Shown in pieces: positions 17,191 through 25,736 of a DNA stretch of 33,257 nucleotides. Below the pieces are notes generated by a model. The model made no database searches. It was not told where the DNA came from and saw only the letters and a program-made list of their open reading frames with translations. Position 1 is the stretch's first letter; each line of letters begins with the position of its first letter. The translations under genes and the position numbers were made by a program. This DNA is from Bradyrhizobiaceae bacterium (lineage in GTDB: Bacteria > Bacteroidota > Ignavibacteria > Kapaibacteriales > Kapaibacteriaceae). The DNA lies in contig JAGFIZ010000061.1 in assembly GCA_024103135.1 (NCBI GenBank), positions 1 to 33,257 on the forward strand, read 5' to 3'.

Positions 17191-17199
17191 AGCCCCCTT
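17191..17199 (-). repeat. WAGGGGGCT motif copy 5
   Basis: Left arm of the terminator stem after the cargo gene. Confidence 0.7.
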
Positions 17200-17212
17200 T
17201 TGACTCATGTGG

Positions 17213-17221
17213 AAGGGGGCT
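17213..17221 (+). repeat. WAGGGGGCT motif copy 6
   Basis: Right arm of the same stem, opposite orientation, 13 bases from copy 5. Confidence 0.7.
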
Positions 17222-17282
17222 TTGACTTGCTTGAAAAGTTCAAGCGTCCTAATCCATCACTCTGTTTCATCTCGTTTTAGTT

Positions 17283-17288
17283 GAGGAG
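17283..17288 (+). promoter_or_regulatory. Ribosome binding site of glyA
   Basis: GAGGAG ends two bases before the ATG at 17291. It is one of the few recognisable Shine-Dalgarno-like sequences in this window, and it fixes the start. Confidence 0.6.
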
Positions 17289-17290
17289 TA

Positions 17291-18595
17291 ATGTACAGCA
17301 ACCTTCGAACAACCGATCCAGCAGTGTTTGACGCCGTCCATCATGAATACGAACGTCAGCGCGACAAGCTGGAGCTCATCGCCTCGGAAAACTTCACCTC
17401 GCTTTCCGTCATGGAAGCCCAAGGAAGCATTCTCACCAACAAGTACGCCGAAGGATATCCTGGCAAGCGTTATTACGGCGGCTGTGAATGGGTTGATGTT
17501 GCCGAGGATCTTGCCCGAAATCGCCTGAAAGAATTGTTCGGTGCTGAGTACGCCAACGTGCAGCCACATAGTGGCTCAAGTGCAAACATGGCTGTGTACT
17601 TTACCTACCTGCAGCCAGGCGATACGGTGCTGGGGATGGATCTTTCGCATGGTGGACACCTTACGCATGGTTCGCCAGTGAACTTCAGCGGGATCTTCTA
17701 CAACTTTGTTCCTTACGGACTGGATAAGGAAACAGGACGGATCGATTATAACGTGGTAGAGTCCTTGGCACTCCAGCATAAACCAAAGATGATTACGGTT
17801 GGTGCTAGTGCCTATTCACGTGAAATTGATTTTTCTGCATTCCGTGCCATCGCCGATAAGGTCGGTGCCTTCTTGCTGGCCGACATTGCTCACCCGGCAG
17901 GCTTGATCGCCAAGGGTAAGCTCATGAGCCCAGTGCCGTATTGCGATGTGGTAACGAGTACCACTCACAAGACCCTCCGGGGTCCGCGTGGCGGCTTGAT
18001 CATGCTTGGCAAGGATGTCGAAAATCCGTTTGGTAAGGTTGCTCCCAAGAGTGGACGTACGAAGATGATGAGTGAGCTGATCGACAGTATGGTGATGCCT
18101 GGTATTCAGGGAGGTCCGCTTATGCACGTCATCGCTGCCAAAGCCGTAGCATTTGGTGAAGCGCTTACAAGCAGCTTTGATGAATACACCACTCAGGTTA
18201 TCCGCAATGCCAAGGCACTTGCTGATGAGCTTATGAGCATGGATTATGACATCGTGAGTGGTGGAACGGATAATCACGTCATGCTCATTGATGTCCGGAA
18301 CAAGAACCTTACTGGCAAGAAAGCCGAAATCGCTCTTGATGCATCAGGAATTACGTGCAACAAAAATGCCGTGCCATACGACACGCAGTCACCACTCGTA
18401 ACGTCGGGCATCCGCCTGGGTTCGGCGGCGATGACGTCTCGTGGTTTTGTCGAGGCGGACATGAAGCACGTGGCACAGTTGATCAACACGGTATTAACCA
18501 ACGTCGACGACGAATCGGTTCATAGCCGCGTCAAGTCAGAGGTTGCTACCTTCTGTCAGCGCTTTCCTCTCTACCCTACTCTCGTCAACCAATAG
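17291..18595 (+). CDS. glyA: Serine hydroxymethyltransferase
   Basis: PLP enzyme of 434 aa that interconverts serine and glycine while charging tetrahydrofolate with a one-carbon unit; cytoplasmic and central to folate metabolism. Hallmarks seen are [71 protein letters not shown] and the PLP-lysine segment [19 protein letters not shown]. Length is near the usual 415-430 aa. It stands as a single gene between two hairpin terminators, with its own GAGGAG ribosome binding site. Confidence 0.98.
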   Translation: MYSNLRTTDPAVFDAVHHEYERQRDKLELIASENFTSLSVMEAQGSILTNKYAEGYPGKRYYGGCEWVDVAEDLARNRLKELFGAEYANVQPHSGSSANMAVYFTYLQPGDTVLGMDLSHGGHLTHGSPVNFSGIFYNFVPYGLDKETGRIDYNVVESLALQHKPKMITVGASAYSREIDFSAFRAIADKVGAFLLADIAHPAGLIAKGKLMSPVPYCDVVTSTTHKTLRGPRGGLIMLGKDVENPFGKVAPKSGRTKMMSELIDSMVMPGIQGGPLMHVIAAKAVAFGEALTSSFDEYTTQVIRNAKALADELMSMDYDIVSGGTDNHVMLIDVRNKNLTGKKAEIALDASGITCNKNAVPYDTQSPLVTSGIRLGSAAMTSRGFVEADMKHVAQLINTVLTNVDDESVHSRVKSEVATFCQRFPLYPTLVNQ

Positions 18596-18645
18596 TGCGA
18601 TAACCGTGCCGGTAGCACGGAACTTTAACAAGACCGTTCATTAAC

Positions 18646-18692
18646 AGCCCAGCGAAGGTCAGCCTGACCCACGCTGGGCTTGTTTGCTTTTT
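18646..18692 (+). terminator. Rho-independent terminator after glyA
   Basis: A 9-bp perfect stem AGCCCAGCG/CGCTGGGCT (18646-18654 with 18672-18680) encloses an inner 5-bp stem GGTCA/TGACC, and is followed by TGTTTGCTTTTT. A smaller 6-bp hairpin (CCGTGC/GCACGG, 18604-18620) precedes it. Confidence 0.88.
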
Positions 18693-18805
18693 GACAGTGT
18701 ATGCCCCACTGGAAGTATGCGTTGCGATCGTGTCACACAGGCGTGGTAGCGCTGCGCAATTCAGCTTCAATGGGAGAGGTGTTGTCGAATTACTAGGCTG
18801 ACTCG

Positions 18806-19861
18806 TCACCGTGACCGCATTGGTCGTGGGTCAACGCTGAACTCCTCTTGTGGTGGGTGGCCAGCTTGCATTCTCTGCGCAGCTACGAAACCAATCATTG
18901 CTGCATTGTCTACACAATAGGACATTCGTGGAGCAACAAACTGCCATCCACGTTCACTGCATTCGTCAGTTAGACGTTCGCGCAGCTCACTGTTGGCACT
19001 CACGCCTCCAGCAATGCACACGGTTTGGACATTGTAAAACGCGGCTGCTGCAATGGTCTTTTCGACGAGGACGTCGACGATTGCTCGCTGCACCGATGCA
19101 GCAATGTCGGCCACAACGGTGCTTGCCAAGGGCTGCGCCACACGGTCAACACCGTGTCCCATTTCGATAGTTGAGTGAGCCGTAATGGTCCGTCGAACGG
19201 CGGTTTTTAATCCTGAGAATGAAAACTCAAAGCCCTCGTCATGGCGAAGTCCTCTTGGGAAGTCGAATGCTGTAGCGTTGCCAATCTTTGACAGGCGATC
19301 AATGTGTGGTCCACCAGGATACCCCAGTCCAAGCATCTTTGCCACTTTGTCGAATGCTTCGCCTGCGGCGTCGTCTCGGGTCGACCCTACAATTGTATGA
19401 GCGGTCCACGATTCAACGTGGAACAGAGCTGTATGTCCGCCACTAACAATCAAACACATGCTTGGCATAGGTAGCGTCGGCTCTTCCAGGTAGCTGCTGT
19501 ACACGTGTGCTTCGATGTGGTGGATTGGGTAAATCGGCTTGTTTAGCGACAGACCTAGCCCCTTGACAAACTGCGTACCAACAAGGAGCGACCCGGCTAG
19601 ACCGGGACCGTACGTAACGGCAAGAGCATCCAATTCCGATGGCGTCACCTCGGCATCGCGCAGGGCTTTGTCGACCACATGACCAATCGCCTTCACATGT
19701 TCGCGTGAGGCAATTTCAGGTACGATGCCGCCCCAATCATTGTGCACAGTCTGTGAAGCGATGACGTTGCTGAGCACGGCGTTGCCATGAACGACTGCAG
19801 CGGCTGTGTCATCACACGATGTTTCAACTGCGAGAATCAGTGGCTCAGCGGTCTTGATCAT
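18806..19861 (-). CDS. tsaD: tRNA N6-threonylcarbamoyladenosine synthase subunit TsaD
   Basis: TsaD transfers the threonylcarbamoyl group to adenosine 37 of ANN-decoding tRNAs, with TsaB and TsaE. The 351-aa product begins MIKTAEPLILAVETSCDDT, the standard opening, and has the metal-binding HxExH as PIHHIEAHVYSSYL, the ATP-site segments YGPGLAGSLLVGTQFVKG and LIVSGGHTALFHVE, and a C-terminal CVDNAAMIGFVAA. The ATG at 19861 is chosen because homology starts there; a longer reading to 19909 has no support. It overlaps the 3' end of cinA by 17 bp, so the two are likely cotranscribed. Confidence 0.97.
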   Translation of the reverse strand: MIKTAEPLILAVETSCDDTAAAVVHGNAVLSNVIASQTVHNDWGGIVPEIASREHVKAIGHVVDKALRDAEVTPSELDALAVTYGPGLAGSLLVGTQFVKGLGLSLNKPIYPIHHIEAHVYSSYLEEPTLPMPSMCLIVSGGHTALFHVESWTAHTIVGSTRDDAAGEAFDKVAKMLGLGYPGGPHIDRLSKIGNATAFDFPRGLRHDEGFEFSFSGLKTAVRRTITAHSTIEMGHGVDRVAQPLASTVVADIAASVQRAIVDVLVEKTIAAAAFYNVQTVCIAGGVSANSELRERLTDECSERGWQFVAPRMSYCVDNAAMIGFVAAQRMQAGHPPQEEFSVDPRPMRSR

Positions 19862-21110
19862 GGAGTTGTTCCCACAGCATGAAGAGAGCAGCGGCAACGC
19901 TCCGCTCACGGTTATTGGCTCTGTCAGTCGTAAATGTGTGAAGTCGGCTTACCGTTCCATGTGGACCGGCAACGGCAATCCATACCGTTCCGACTGGCTT
20001 CTCTGCAGATCCACCGCCTGGACCGGCAACACCAGTAACACCAATGCCCCACGTAGAGCCAATGGCTGTACGCACACCTTCGGCCATTTGTCGGGCAACA
20101 TCCTCACTAACGGCACCGTATTGCTCGAGTGTGGACTTAGCCACGCCAAGCATGGACATTTTAACATCGTTACTATAGGAGATCACGCCACCCAAAAACC
20201 ACTCTGAGCTCCCAGCAACGTCCGTACAAGCACCACCTAACATCCCTCCAGTACAACTCTCTGCAACAGCAAGAGTGTGGTGTTTGTCGTTCAAAGTCCT
20301 CCCTATGATCTCAGCCAAACCAACGTCCGAGGAACCAACAATCCACTTGCCTGCCCGGCTTCTGATGATCTGCTCAATCGTGTCTAGCCTCTGCTCACGG
20401 TCTGCTGCAAGAGAGCTGCTGACGCCAATGCGCAATCGAACACCACGCTGACTTGGCAAGAAGGCCAGTGAGCCTCCTTGAAGAAATTCATCAGGGCTGC
20501 CAATGAGGTCAGCAAGTGTACTCTCTGGAATACCCGTGGTGATAAGCGTCCGATACGACGTAATGGGCTCACCACTCTCTTCGATGCAACGCTGGATCCA
20601 CGGCAACACATGAAGGTCCATGAGTTGTTGCATTTCGCGTGGGACTCCGGGGAGCACGATGACGTCGACAGAATGTGCATGACTACTAGCCGGAAGCATG
20701 AAGCCCGGTGCCGTGCCAGGTGAATCATGCCAAACGATAGCACCGGCAGGAACCATGGCTTGTGCTGCATTACGCGGCGTTAGCTCCCTCCCAAGCCGTT
20801 CGAAGCGTTGTTGTAACACCTGTAGCCATTGAGCATCCTGTACCAAGTCCTTGCTGACGAATGATGCTACGGACTCGACGGTGCAATCATCATGTGTCGG
20901 CCCCAGACCACCCGTGGTGATGATCACATCGACCTTGCTGGCCACACGGTGTAGCTCGGAGACGATATGCTCAGGCACGTCGGCAACCGTACTCTGGCAG
21001 ACTACCTGGGCACCAACATTCGTACAATGCTTTGCGATGGACATTGCATTGGTATTCAGCACCTGGCCGATAAGCAACTCATCGCCGATAGTAAGGATTC
21101 CGATACGCAC
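19845..21110 (-). CDS. cinA: CinA: competence/damage-inducible protein with NMN amidohydrolase domain
   Basis: Two-domain protein of 421 aa. The N-terminal molybdopterin-binding-like domain (MRIGILTIGDELLIGQVLNT, then VIITTGGLGPTHDDCT and VIVLPGVPREMQQLMD) has ADP-ribose pyrophosphatase activity in studied homologues. The C-terminal domain (AVAESCTGGMLGGACTDVAG, GGVISYSNDVK, GVTGVAGPGGGSAEKPVGTV) is the PncC nicotinamide-nucleotide amidase that recycles NMN. The family is induced with competence in some Gram-positives but is widespread as a NAD-salvage enzyme. The start is a GTG at 21110. The 3' end overlaps tsaD, and the gene is divergent from the alpha/beta hydrolase gene. Confidence 0.96.
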   Translation of the reverse strand: MRIGILTIGDELLIGQVLNTNAMSIAKHCTNVGAQVVCQSTVADVPEHIVSELHRVASKVDVIITTGGLGPTHDDCTVESVASFVSKDLVQDAQWLQVLQQRFERLGRELTPRNAAQAMVPAGAIVWHDSPGTAPGFMLPASSHAHSVDVIVLPGVPREMQQLMDLHVLPWIQRCIEESGEPITSYRTLITTGIPESTLADLIGSPDEFLQGGSLAFLPSQRGVRLRIGVSSSLAADREQRLDTIEQIIRSRAGKWIVGSSDVGLAEIIGRTLNDKHHTLAVAESCTGGMLGGACTDVAGSSEWFLGGVISYSNDVKMSMLGVAKSTLEQYGAVSEDVARQMAEGVRTAIGSTWGIGVTGVAGPGGGSAEKPVGTVWIAVAGPHGTVSRLHTFTTDRANNRERSVAAALFMLWEQLHDQDR

Positions 21111-21114
21111 AGGA

Positions 21115-21122
21115 CAAAATTA
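21115..21122 (-). promoter_or_regulatory. Possible -7 box of cinA, close to the start codon
   Basis: TAATTTTG matches TAnnTTTG and ends 4 bases before the GTG, the same spacing as at the E1 gene. No TTG is found at the expected -33 distance. Confidence 0.35.
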
Positions 21123-21194
21123 CCGTAGCTTTCCGCAGCACGTGCATCCTGTCGGTTGATCATGGTTCTTTCCACCATTCAAGAAGGGTTTGCA

Positions 21195-22643
21195 ATGGAC
21201 GTCATCGTCGTACACGGATACAGCAGCAATGCCGAAAGTATTCGCAAGAGTCTAGGCGCAGCACTCGAGTCTGCCAACAAAGGCACACAGCCAGCGATTC
21301 CAAATCTTACGTTGCACTATGCCGACTACGTCTCGCTTGACGACCAGGTGCAGCTGGAAGATGTAGCCGAATCACTGTTCCTTGAGATTCAGAAGAAAGG
21401 GCTACTCAAGGGCAGTGGTCGTACCCTGAACTTCGTCGTTCATAGTACCGGTGGTCTGGTGGTTCGCCAAATGCTCATGCAATACGATTGGATTGAACTA
21501 CACAAACGCGTAGCAAACATTGTGTTCCTTGCCCCGGCGAACTTTGGCTCACCATTAGCAGCAAAAGGCAAGTCACAGCTTGGTCGACTTAAGACCATCA
21601 TTGTCGACAATGTGTTTGGTGACGACCATTACGTCAGCGACCTCCAGTTTGGCGAGGTCGGCGAGTTAATCCTCACCGATCTTGAGCTAGCTTCACCACG
21701 ACAATGGCAACTTTCAAGTTACGACCTCTACCATCCAACCTATGGCTGCTTGTACAGTCCAAGCGCTATCCATGCCGCGGTGATTGTCGGAGCCAACAAC
21801 AAGACTACGGCACGATTGTTTGCAAAGCTTGATGGGACCGACGGTGTGGTAGTCACAAGCGGATGTGGTCTCAGTGTCCGTCGGCTTACCCTAAACGTTG
21901 TTCAATCCACCAGCGTACGAACACCGACAAACTCATGGGAATCCACTGACCGCCCCCTTCCATCTATTCCGCAACTGATCATTGAGGACCTCAACCATGG
22001 CACGGTGCTAACCGATCCGTGGGTAGCACAACTAGTGCTTGATGTGCTAGCTGCAGAGAGCGCAGACCAGTTCGATAGACTCACGAAGTCAATTGATCAA
22101 CGACAGAGCGCGCTTGCACGGAATACATTCAGACGATACCAGCAATTTGCCTTACACGTAGTCGACGATAGAGGCAACCCTGTCCGTGACTACGACATCA
22201 GCTTCAACGTTTGGAATCGCAAGGTGCTAGAAGGGTTTGGTTTCAAACCTGAGCTGGGGAAACCCGTGAGCACCTATCCTTTGAAGAGCGAGCAAATTGA
22301 GCAGGCTCGAGAAGCAGACCTCTCGGAGATGTTCGACGATGCACTCAGAGAGCTTGCCTATGCCCACAGTCAGGCGGCGGAGTATCGCAGATTCCTACTT
22401 GACTACGACGAACTTACAACCAAGCTCTCGTCAGCTGACCACATACTCACCTTTAGCATCATTGCCGAAACTGGAGACAAGCGCATTCACTATGCCACCA
22501 AGGGCGTGAACGACATCGTCGTCTACCCAACGATGGATGCAAAAACGCCACACCTCTTCTTCCCCGATACAACAACTCAGGTAGAAATTGTGCTGGATAG
22601 GTATTCGGACAGTGCTCAGATCGTAGAGCTTAAGCCCAGTTAG
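21195..22643 (+). CDS. Cytoplasmic alpha/beta hydrolase (lipase/esterase-like) with added C-terminal domain
   Basis: Protein of 482 aa without signal peptide. The first 285 residues look like an alpha/beta hydrolase of the PGAP1/lipase kind: the first strand and oxyanion region MDVIVVHGYSSNAESIRKSL, the nucleophile elbow NFVVHSTGGLVVRQ with Ser84 (His replaces the first Gly-flank seen in GxSxG), the segment FLAPANFGSPLAAKG, a likely acidic residue Asp216 in DGTDGVVVTSG and His268 in EDLNHGTVLTD. The remainder (about 300-482) begins RRYQQFALHVVDDRGNPVRDYD, alternates strand-like and charged helical stretches, and is not a domain I recognise; it may be an Ig-like beta-sandwich. Start: ATG 21195 has GAAGGG upstream; TTG 21156 and ATG 21162 are less likely. 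Substrate unknown. Confidence 0.75.
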   Translation: MDVIVVHGYSSNAESIRKSLGAALESANKGTQPAIPNLTLHYADYVSLDDQVQLEDVAESLFLEIQKKGLLKGSGRTLNFVVHSTGGLVVRQMLMQYDWIELHKRVANIVFLAPANFGSPLAAKGKSQLGRLKTIIVDNVFGDDHYVSDLQFGEVGELILTDLELASPRQWQLSSYDLYHPTYGCLYSPSAIHAAVIVGANNKTTARLFAKLDGTDGVVVTSGCGLSVRRLTLNVVQSTSVRTPTNSWESTDRPLPSIPQLIIEDLNHGTVLTDPWVAQLVLDVLAAESADQFDRLTKSIDQRQSALARNTFRRYQQFALHVVDDRGNPVRDYDISFNVWNRKVLEGFGFKPELGKPVSTYPLKSEQIEQAREADLSEMFDDALRELAYAHSQAAEYRRFLLDYDELTTKLSSADHILTFSIIAETGDKRIHYATKGVNDIVVYPTMDAKTPHLFFPDTTTQVEIVLDRYSDSAQIVELKPS

Positions 22644-22649
22644 GGGGCT
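22641..22649 (+). repeat. WAGGGGGCT motif copy 7 (contains a stop codon)
   Basis: TAGGGGGCT whose first three bases are the TAG stop of the alpha/beta hydrolase gene; the rest fills the 14-bp gap to the convergent rplS stop. Confidence 0.7.
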
Positions 22650-22657
22650 ATGGAGAA

Positions 22658-23041
22658 TTAGCTCAGCTTCTGGCGGATCTTCTTCTCGCTCATACCGCGT
22701 AGGTAGTATAGCTTGGCGCGGCGAACGTGGCCTTCCTTAAGCACCTGCATGCTTTGGATAATTGGCGAGTGAATCGGGAAGATTCTCTCTACACCAACTC
22801 CGTTCGAGATCTTACGTACGCGGAACGTCTCGTTCATACCAGATCCACGGCGTGCAATAACCACACCTTGGAAGTTCTGAATACGCTCCTTCTCGCCTTC
22901 AACTACACGGACAGCAATCTTAACCGTATCACCAGGGCGGAATGAAGGAATCTCAGGCGATGATTCACCGGCTTTTTCTTTGCGCATTTCAAATGCGGCA
23001 GCTGCAGATGCAGTTTCGATCTTTTTGACTTTTGGATGCAT
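22658..23041 (-). CDS. rplS: Ribosomal protein bL19
   Basis: Large-subunit protein at the interface with the 30S subunit. The core is unmistakable: [72 protein letters not shown] and [18 protein letters not shown]. From the ATG at 23041 the product is 127 aa with a short extra N-terminus before the standard 115-aa body. The frame is open to 23107, but the predicted promoter (23084-23115) lies over that extension, which rules for the inner start. It stands alone, without the rpsP-rimM-trmD genes that often precede it. Confidence 0.95.
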   Translation of the reverse strand: MHPKVKKIETASAAAAFEMRKEKAGESSPEIPSFRPGDTVKIAVRVVEGEKERIQNFQGVVIARRGSGMNETFRVRKISNGVGVERIFPIHSPIIQSMQVLKEGHVRRAKLYYLRGMSEKKIRQKLS

Positions 23042-23083
23042 GGTCGCTTCGTGTAGTATGCTGCGTGAGTTTTTGTAGGACAG

Positions 23084-23115
23084 CAAATTTACGACAGGTT
23101 CGGACATTAATGCAA
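23084..23115 (-). promoter_or_regulatory. Promoter of rplS (Bacteroidota type)
   Basis: Minus strand TTG (23115-23113), a 21-base spacer, and TAAATTTG (23091-23084). This gives a leader of roughly 35 bases before the ATG at 23041. Confidence 0.65.
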
Positions 23116-23495
23116 GTCTATTCCAAATATGGGTTCTAGTGATGCTGGCAGCCCCCTAGCGCTGGACATTTCCCTGCAGTCTAACGCCTGTTAGGCGACG
23201 ATTCCGTTTGGTACGCCTTGCATGGCAATGCCAGCCGACGGAAGTCGCTTTGACGTACGGGCCGTTTGGGGTCTCGCAAAAGGTCGACGTGTTGTAGGTT
23301 GATCATCTCAAGAAAAGCGATGCCTTTCGAAATTAAGCTGGATTGTATAGCATTTAGTATGCGGGCACTTACGATATTGGGGCTTCTACAGGCACTCGTT
23401 GAACACCATGATGGGATCACACCCTCATGCTCCCAGCATCGAAGGCATGCAGGTACAGAACAAAGGACATAAACAGACACACAATCGGGACATTG
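23116..23495. other. Intergenic stretch between rplS and the OmpA-family gene
   Basis: No supported gene. It contains one WAGGGGGCT copy and a small hairpin with two alternative 5-bp pairings around CTAACGCCTGTTAGGCG (23181-23197). I see no good promoter for the OmpA-family gene. Two open frames of 68 and 99 codons on opposite strands look like chance. Confidence 0.5.
23150..23158 (-). repeat. WAGGGGGCT motif copy 8
   Basis: TAGGGGGCT on the minus strand, about 35 bp upstream of the rplS promoter. Confidence 0.7.
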
Positions 23496-25664
23496 ATGAA
23501 GCAGATGACCAGCCCCCTATCGACATTGAGTTTCCAGCGCAGGCATTGGATTTTGGTAGCAATGTTGTTGTCGGTACTCAGCCCAATGGATGGAGTATCA
23601 GAAGAAACGTATCAGGTTACCCTAGACAAACAACCGGCCTATTTCGCCTTTTCTGGTGAATGGCATGACACGAACCATGATCGGTACTACAAGAATGGTG
23701 TTTTGAACATCAACAACCGAATCGACAACAACGGCTGGTTATTACGCAATTGGTCATACGACACACGTTTCCCTTGGAAAGCATCAGTCACTGGCACTGT
23801 TGATGCAACAACAACTGACGGTGGAATTGGTGTGGTTGTAGCAACTGGTGACCTGTTCCTACTCTTCAAACTTTACACAACCACAAAACGATATTGGATC
23901 GGCACATGGAAGTCCAACGGCAATGTATGGACGAACGTTTCGCTTGCAAAGGATGGTTCCAACTACCCAGCTTCAGAGGCAATTCGTGGAATAGGTCAGG
24001 ACAACACTGTTGAAGTGTCCGCCCACAACGGCACCTATACATTCAACATCAACGGTGTTGAAGTTGCATCATTCACCGGGCACTCAGCGCTTTCTACCTT
24101 TAATGGGAGTGTTGCTGGGCTAGGCCTGTTGTATGCAGGGAACAGTATCATCAGGCTGCGGACATTCTCAGCTACGTACACGTCCAAGAACGTACCATAC
24201 GACAAGGATGCTTTCATCGGTGTACGCAAGTCGCTAGTACAGGAGCTAAAGTCACCCAGTAGTCGATTCCCCGTGATGTCACCCAATGGCCAACAGTTAT
24301 ACAATGTTCGCTCAGACTCGTCTAATGCGGATGACATCTGGGTAGCAAATGCCACGTCTGACTCCACGTGGAGTCCTAGTATCTCCATCGGCCCACCGCT
24401 CAACAATGCTGGAAGCAACAGCGTAGTATCAGTCTCGCAGGACGGGAATGAACTCGTGATATGGGGACAATACAATGCCGATGGAAGTAGCAAGAGTGGT
24501 GGCTTTTCGCTTTCGCGGCGAACTGCCACTGGGTGGTCGGTACCAACAGATATCGTTACCAACCACGCTCCCAACAAGTCGAGTACACGTGAAGAATGCA
24601 TGTCTTCAGATCGCCGTGTAGCAATATTGGCACGGCAGATCGAGGGAAATACAACTGGTGAAAAGGACTTATATGTAAGCTTTCGGCAAGCCGATGGTTC
24701 ATACGGTCCGCTACTAAATCTAGGTACGGATGTAAACACACCAGGCGGTGAACACGGCCCATTCTTAGCAGCAGATAGTCGGACCCTGTATTGGTATTCG
24801 GACTATGAGACGTTTGGTCAGTCCGACATCTTCGTGTCAAAACGACTAGACGACACATGGTTTCGCTGGTCAAAGCGTGTGAACCTTGGTCCGACGATAA
24901 ACAGCTCGGAATGGGATGCCTATTTCTGCATCCACCCATCAGGCAAGTATGCGTACATGAACACTAGCGACGGGTATAACACCGGCATCTGCCGTATTGA
25001 TTTGCCTAGCGACCCAGCTAGCAGGCGTTTGCTGCCTGATCCCGTCGTCATCGTAAAGGGGCGTGTACTCAACGCCAAGACCAAACAGCCGCTTGGTGTT
25101 GATATTCGGTATGACGACCTTGCCACGGGTGCAAACCTGGGAACGGCCGTCAGCGAACCAGTACAAGGCAGGTACAGCATTGTCCTCACGGGTGGCAAGA
25201 ACTATGGCTTCTACGCCAAGCGCGACGGTTTCTTCCCCGTTTCCGAAAACCTTGAACTAACCGACCTACAGCAATATCAAGTGATTGAGCGCGACCTCTA
25301 TCTGGAACCCATCGAAATCGGCTCGAACATCCGACTTAACAACCTGTTCTTTGATACCGACAAATCAGATCTGCGACCAGAAAGCCGTACGGAGCTGGAC
25401 AGACTGGTTGACCTCTTGAATCAATTCCCACAAATGAGCATTCGTATTGAAGGTCATACCGATGATCGTGGCAGTGATGCTCACAACAACACACTTTCCA
25501 AGAACCGGGCTCAGTCTGTACTTGCCTACCTTACGAGTAAAGGCGTAACCGAGGGCAGACTGAAGGCCGTCGGACTAGGAGAGTCTAAACCCAAGGCACC
25601 AAATACTACGGACGAAGCCCGGCAACTCAACCGTCGGGTAGAGTTCTCGATTACGGCGATGTAA
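23496..25664 (+). CDS. OmpA-family envelope protein: lectin-like domain, PD40 propeller, regulatory domain and OmpA anchor
   Basis: Exported protein of 722 aa. A signal peptide with Arg-Arg before its hydrophobic core (RRHWILVAMLLSVLS) covers about residues 1-35. Residues 38-225 are beta-rich (FAFSGEWHDTNHDRYYKNG, NNTVEVSAHNGTYTFNINGVEV-like) and resemble LamG/concanavalin-type domains. Residues 255-510 hold TolB/PD40 propeller blades (SPNGQQLYNVRSDS, SQDGNELVIWGQYNADG, AADSRTLYWYSDYE). Residues 518-600 are a carboxypeptidase-regulatory-like domain (VKGRVLNAKTKQPLGVDI). Residues 614-722 are OmpA (FFDTDKSDLRPESRTELDRL, EGHTDDRGSDAHNN and LSKNRAQSVLAYL), which binds peptidoglycan. The last three match the order in PorE of the type IX system, which has TPRs at the N-terminus instead. 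The ATG at 23496 opens the signal peptide; the frame is open to 23427. Confidence 0.85.
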   Translation: MKQMTSPLSTLSFQRRHWILVAMLLSVLSPMDGVSEETYQVTLDKQPAYFAFSGEWHDTNHDRYYKNGVLNINNRIDNNGWLLRNWSYDTRFPWKASVTGTVDATTTDGGIGVVVATGDLFLLFKLYTTTKRYWIGTWKSNGNVWTNVSLAKDGSNYPASEAIRGIGQDNTVEVSAHNGTYTFNINGVEVASFTGHSALSTFNGSVAGLGLLYAGNSIIRLRTFSATYTSKNVPYDKDAFIGVRKSLVQELKSPSSRFPVMSPNGQQLYNVRSDSSNADDIWVANATSDSTWSPSISIGPPLNNAGSNSVVSVSQDGNELVIWGQYNADGSSKSGGFSLSRRTATGWSVPTDIVTNHAPNKSSTREECMSSDRRVAILARQIEGNTTGEKDLYVSFRQADGSYGPLLNLGTDVNTPGGEHGPFLAADSRTLYWYSDYETFGQSDIFVSKRLDDTWFRWSKRVNLGPTINSSEWDAYFCIHPSGKYAYMNTSDGYNTGICRIDLPSDPASRRLLPDPVVIVKGRVLNAKTKQPLGVDIRYDDLATGANLGTAVSEPVQGRYSIVLTGGKNYGFYAKRDGFFPVSENLELTDLQQYQVIERDLYLEPIEIGSNIRLNNLFFDTDKSDLRPESRTELDRLVDLLNQFPQMSIRIEGHTDDRGSDAHNNTLSKNRAQSVLAYLTSKGVTEGRLKAVGLGESKPKAPNTTDEARQLNRRVEFSITAM
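23511..23519 (-). repeat. WAGGGGGCT motif copy 9
   Basis: TAGGGGGCT on the minus strand, under Ser-Pro-Leu codons at the very start of the OmpA-family gene. Confidence 0.7.
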
Positions 25665-25677
25665 TAACGGCGATGTA
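25650..25677 (+). repeat. 14-bp tandem duplication across the OmpA-family stop codon
   Basis: Two adjacent 14-bp units, ATTACGGCGATGTA and ATAACGGCGATGTA, differ at one base. The first encodes the last residues and part of the stop; the second supplies the left arm of the terminator stem. Confidence 0.6.
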
Positions 25678-25694
25678 GCGGCATCGCTTTGTTT
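25670..25694 (+). terminator. Probable terminator after the OmpA-family gene
   Basis: A 6-bp stem GCGATG/CATCGC (25670-25675 with 25682-25687) with a 6-base loop is followed by TTTGTTT. It lies 42 bp before the EF-G-like gene. Confidence 0.6.
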
Positions 25695-25736
25695 CGTATG
25701 TTCCTCAAGAATTCAGTGTACTAACAGGACAGCTCT

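Larger units (their letters stand above)
17191..17224 (+). terminator. Hairpin terminator built from two inverted WAGGGGGCT copies
   Basis: AGCCCCCTT (17191-17199) pairs perfectly with AAGGGGGCT (17213-17221) around a 13-base loop, followed by a short T-run. It lies 24 bp after the cargo gene stop and before glyA. The strong G-C stem supports termination despite the short T-tract. Confidence 0.7.

Noticed and set aside
18585..18809. Minus-strand open frame of 74 codons whose GTG overlaps the tsaD stop
   Set aside because: It runs straight through the glyA terminator hairpin and shows no family resemblance, so the overlap is probably chance.
23181..23197. Small hairpin tested as part of a tRNA or small RNA
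   Set aside because: No cloverleaf arms or CCA end around it, and only 5-bp stems.
23181..23480. Minus-strand open frame of 99 codons upstream of rplS, and a 68-codon plus-strand frame over the same bases
   Set aside because: Unusual composition, no start signals and no recognisable motif; they contradict each other on opposite strands.
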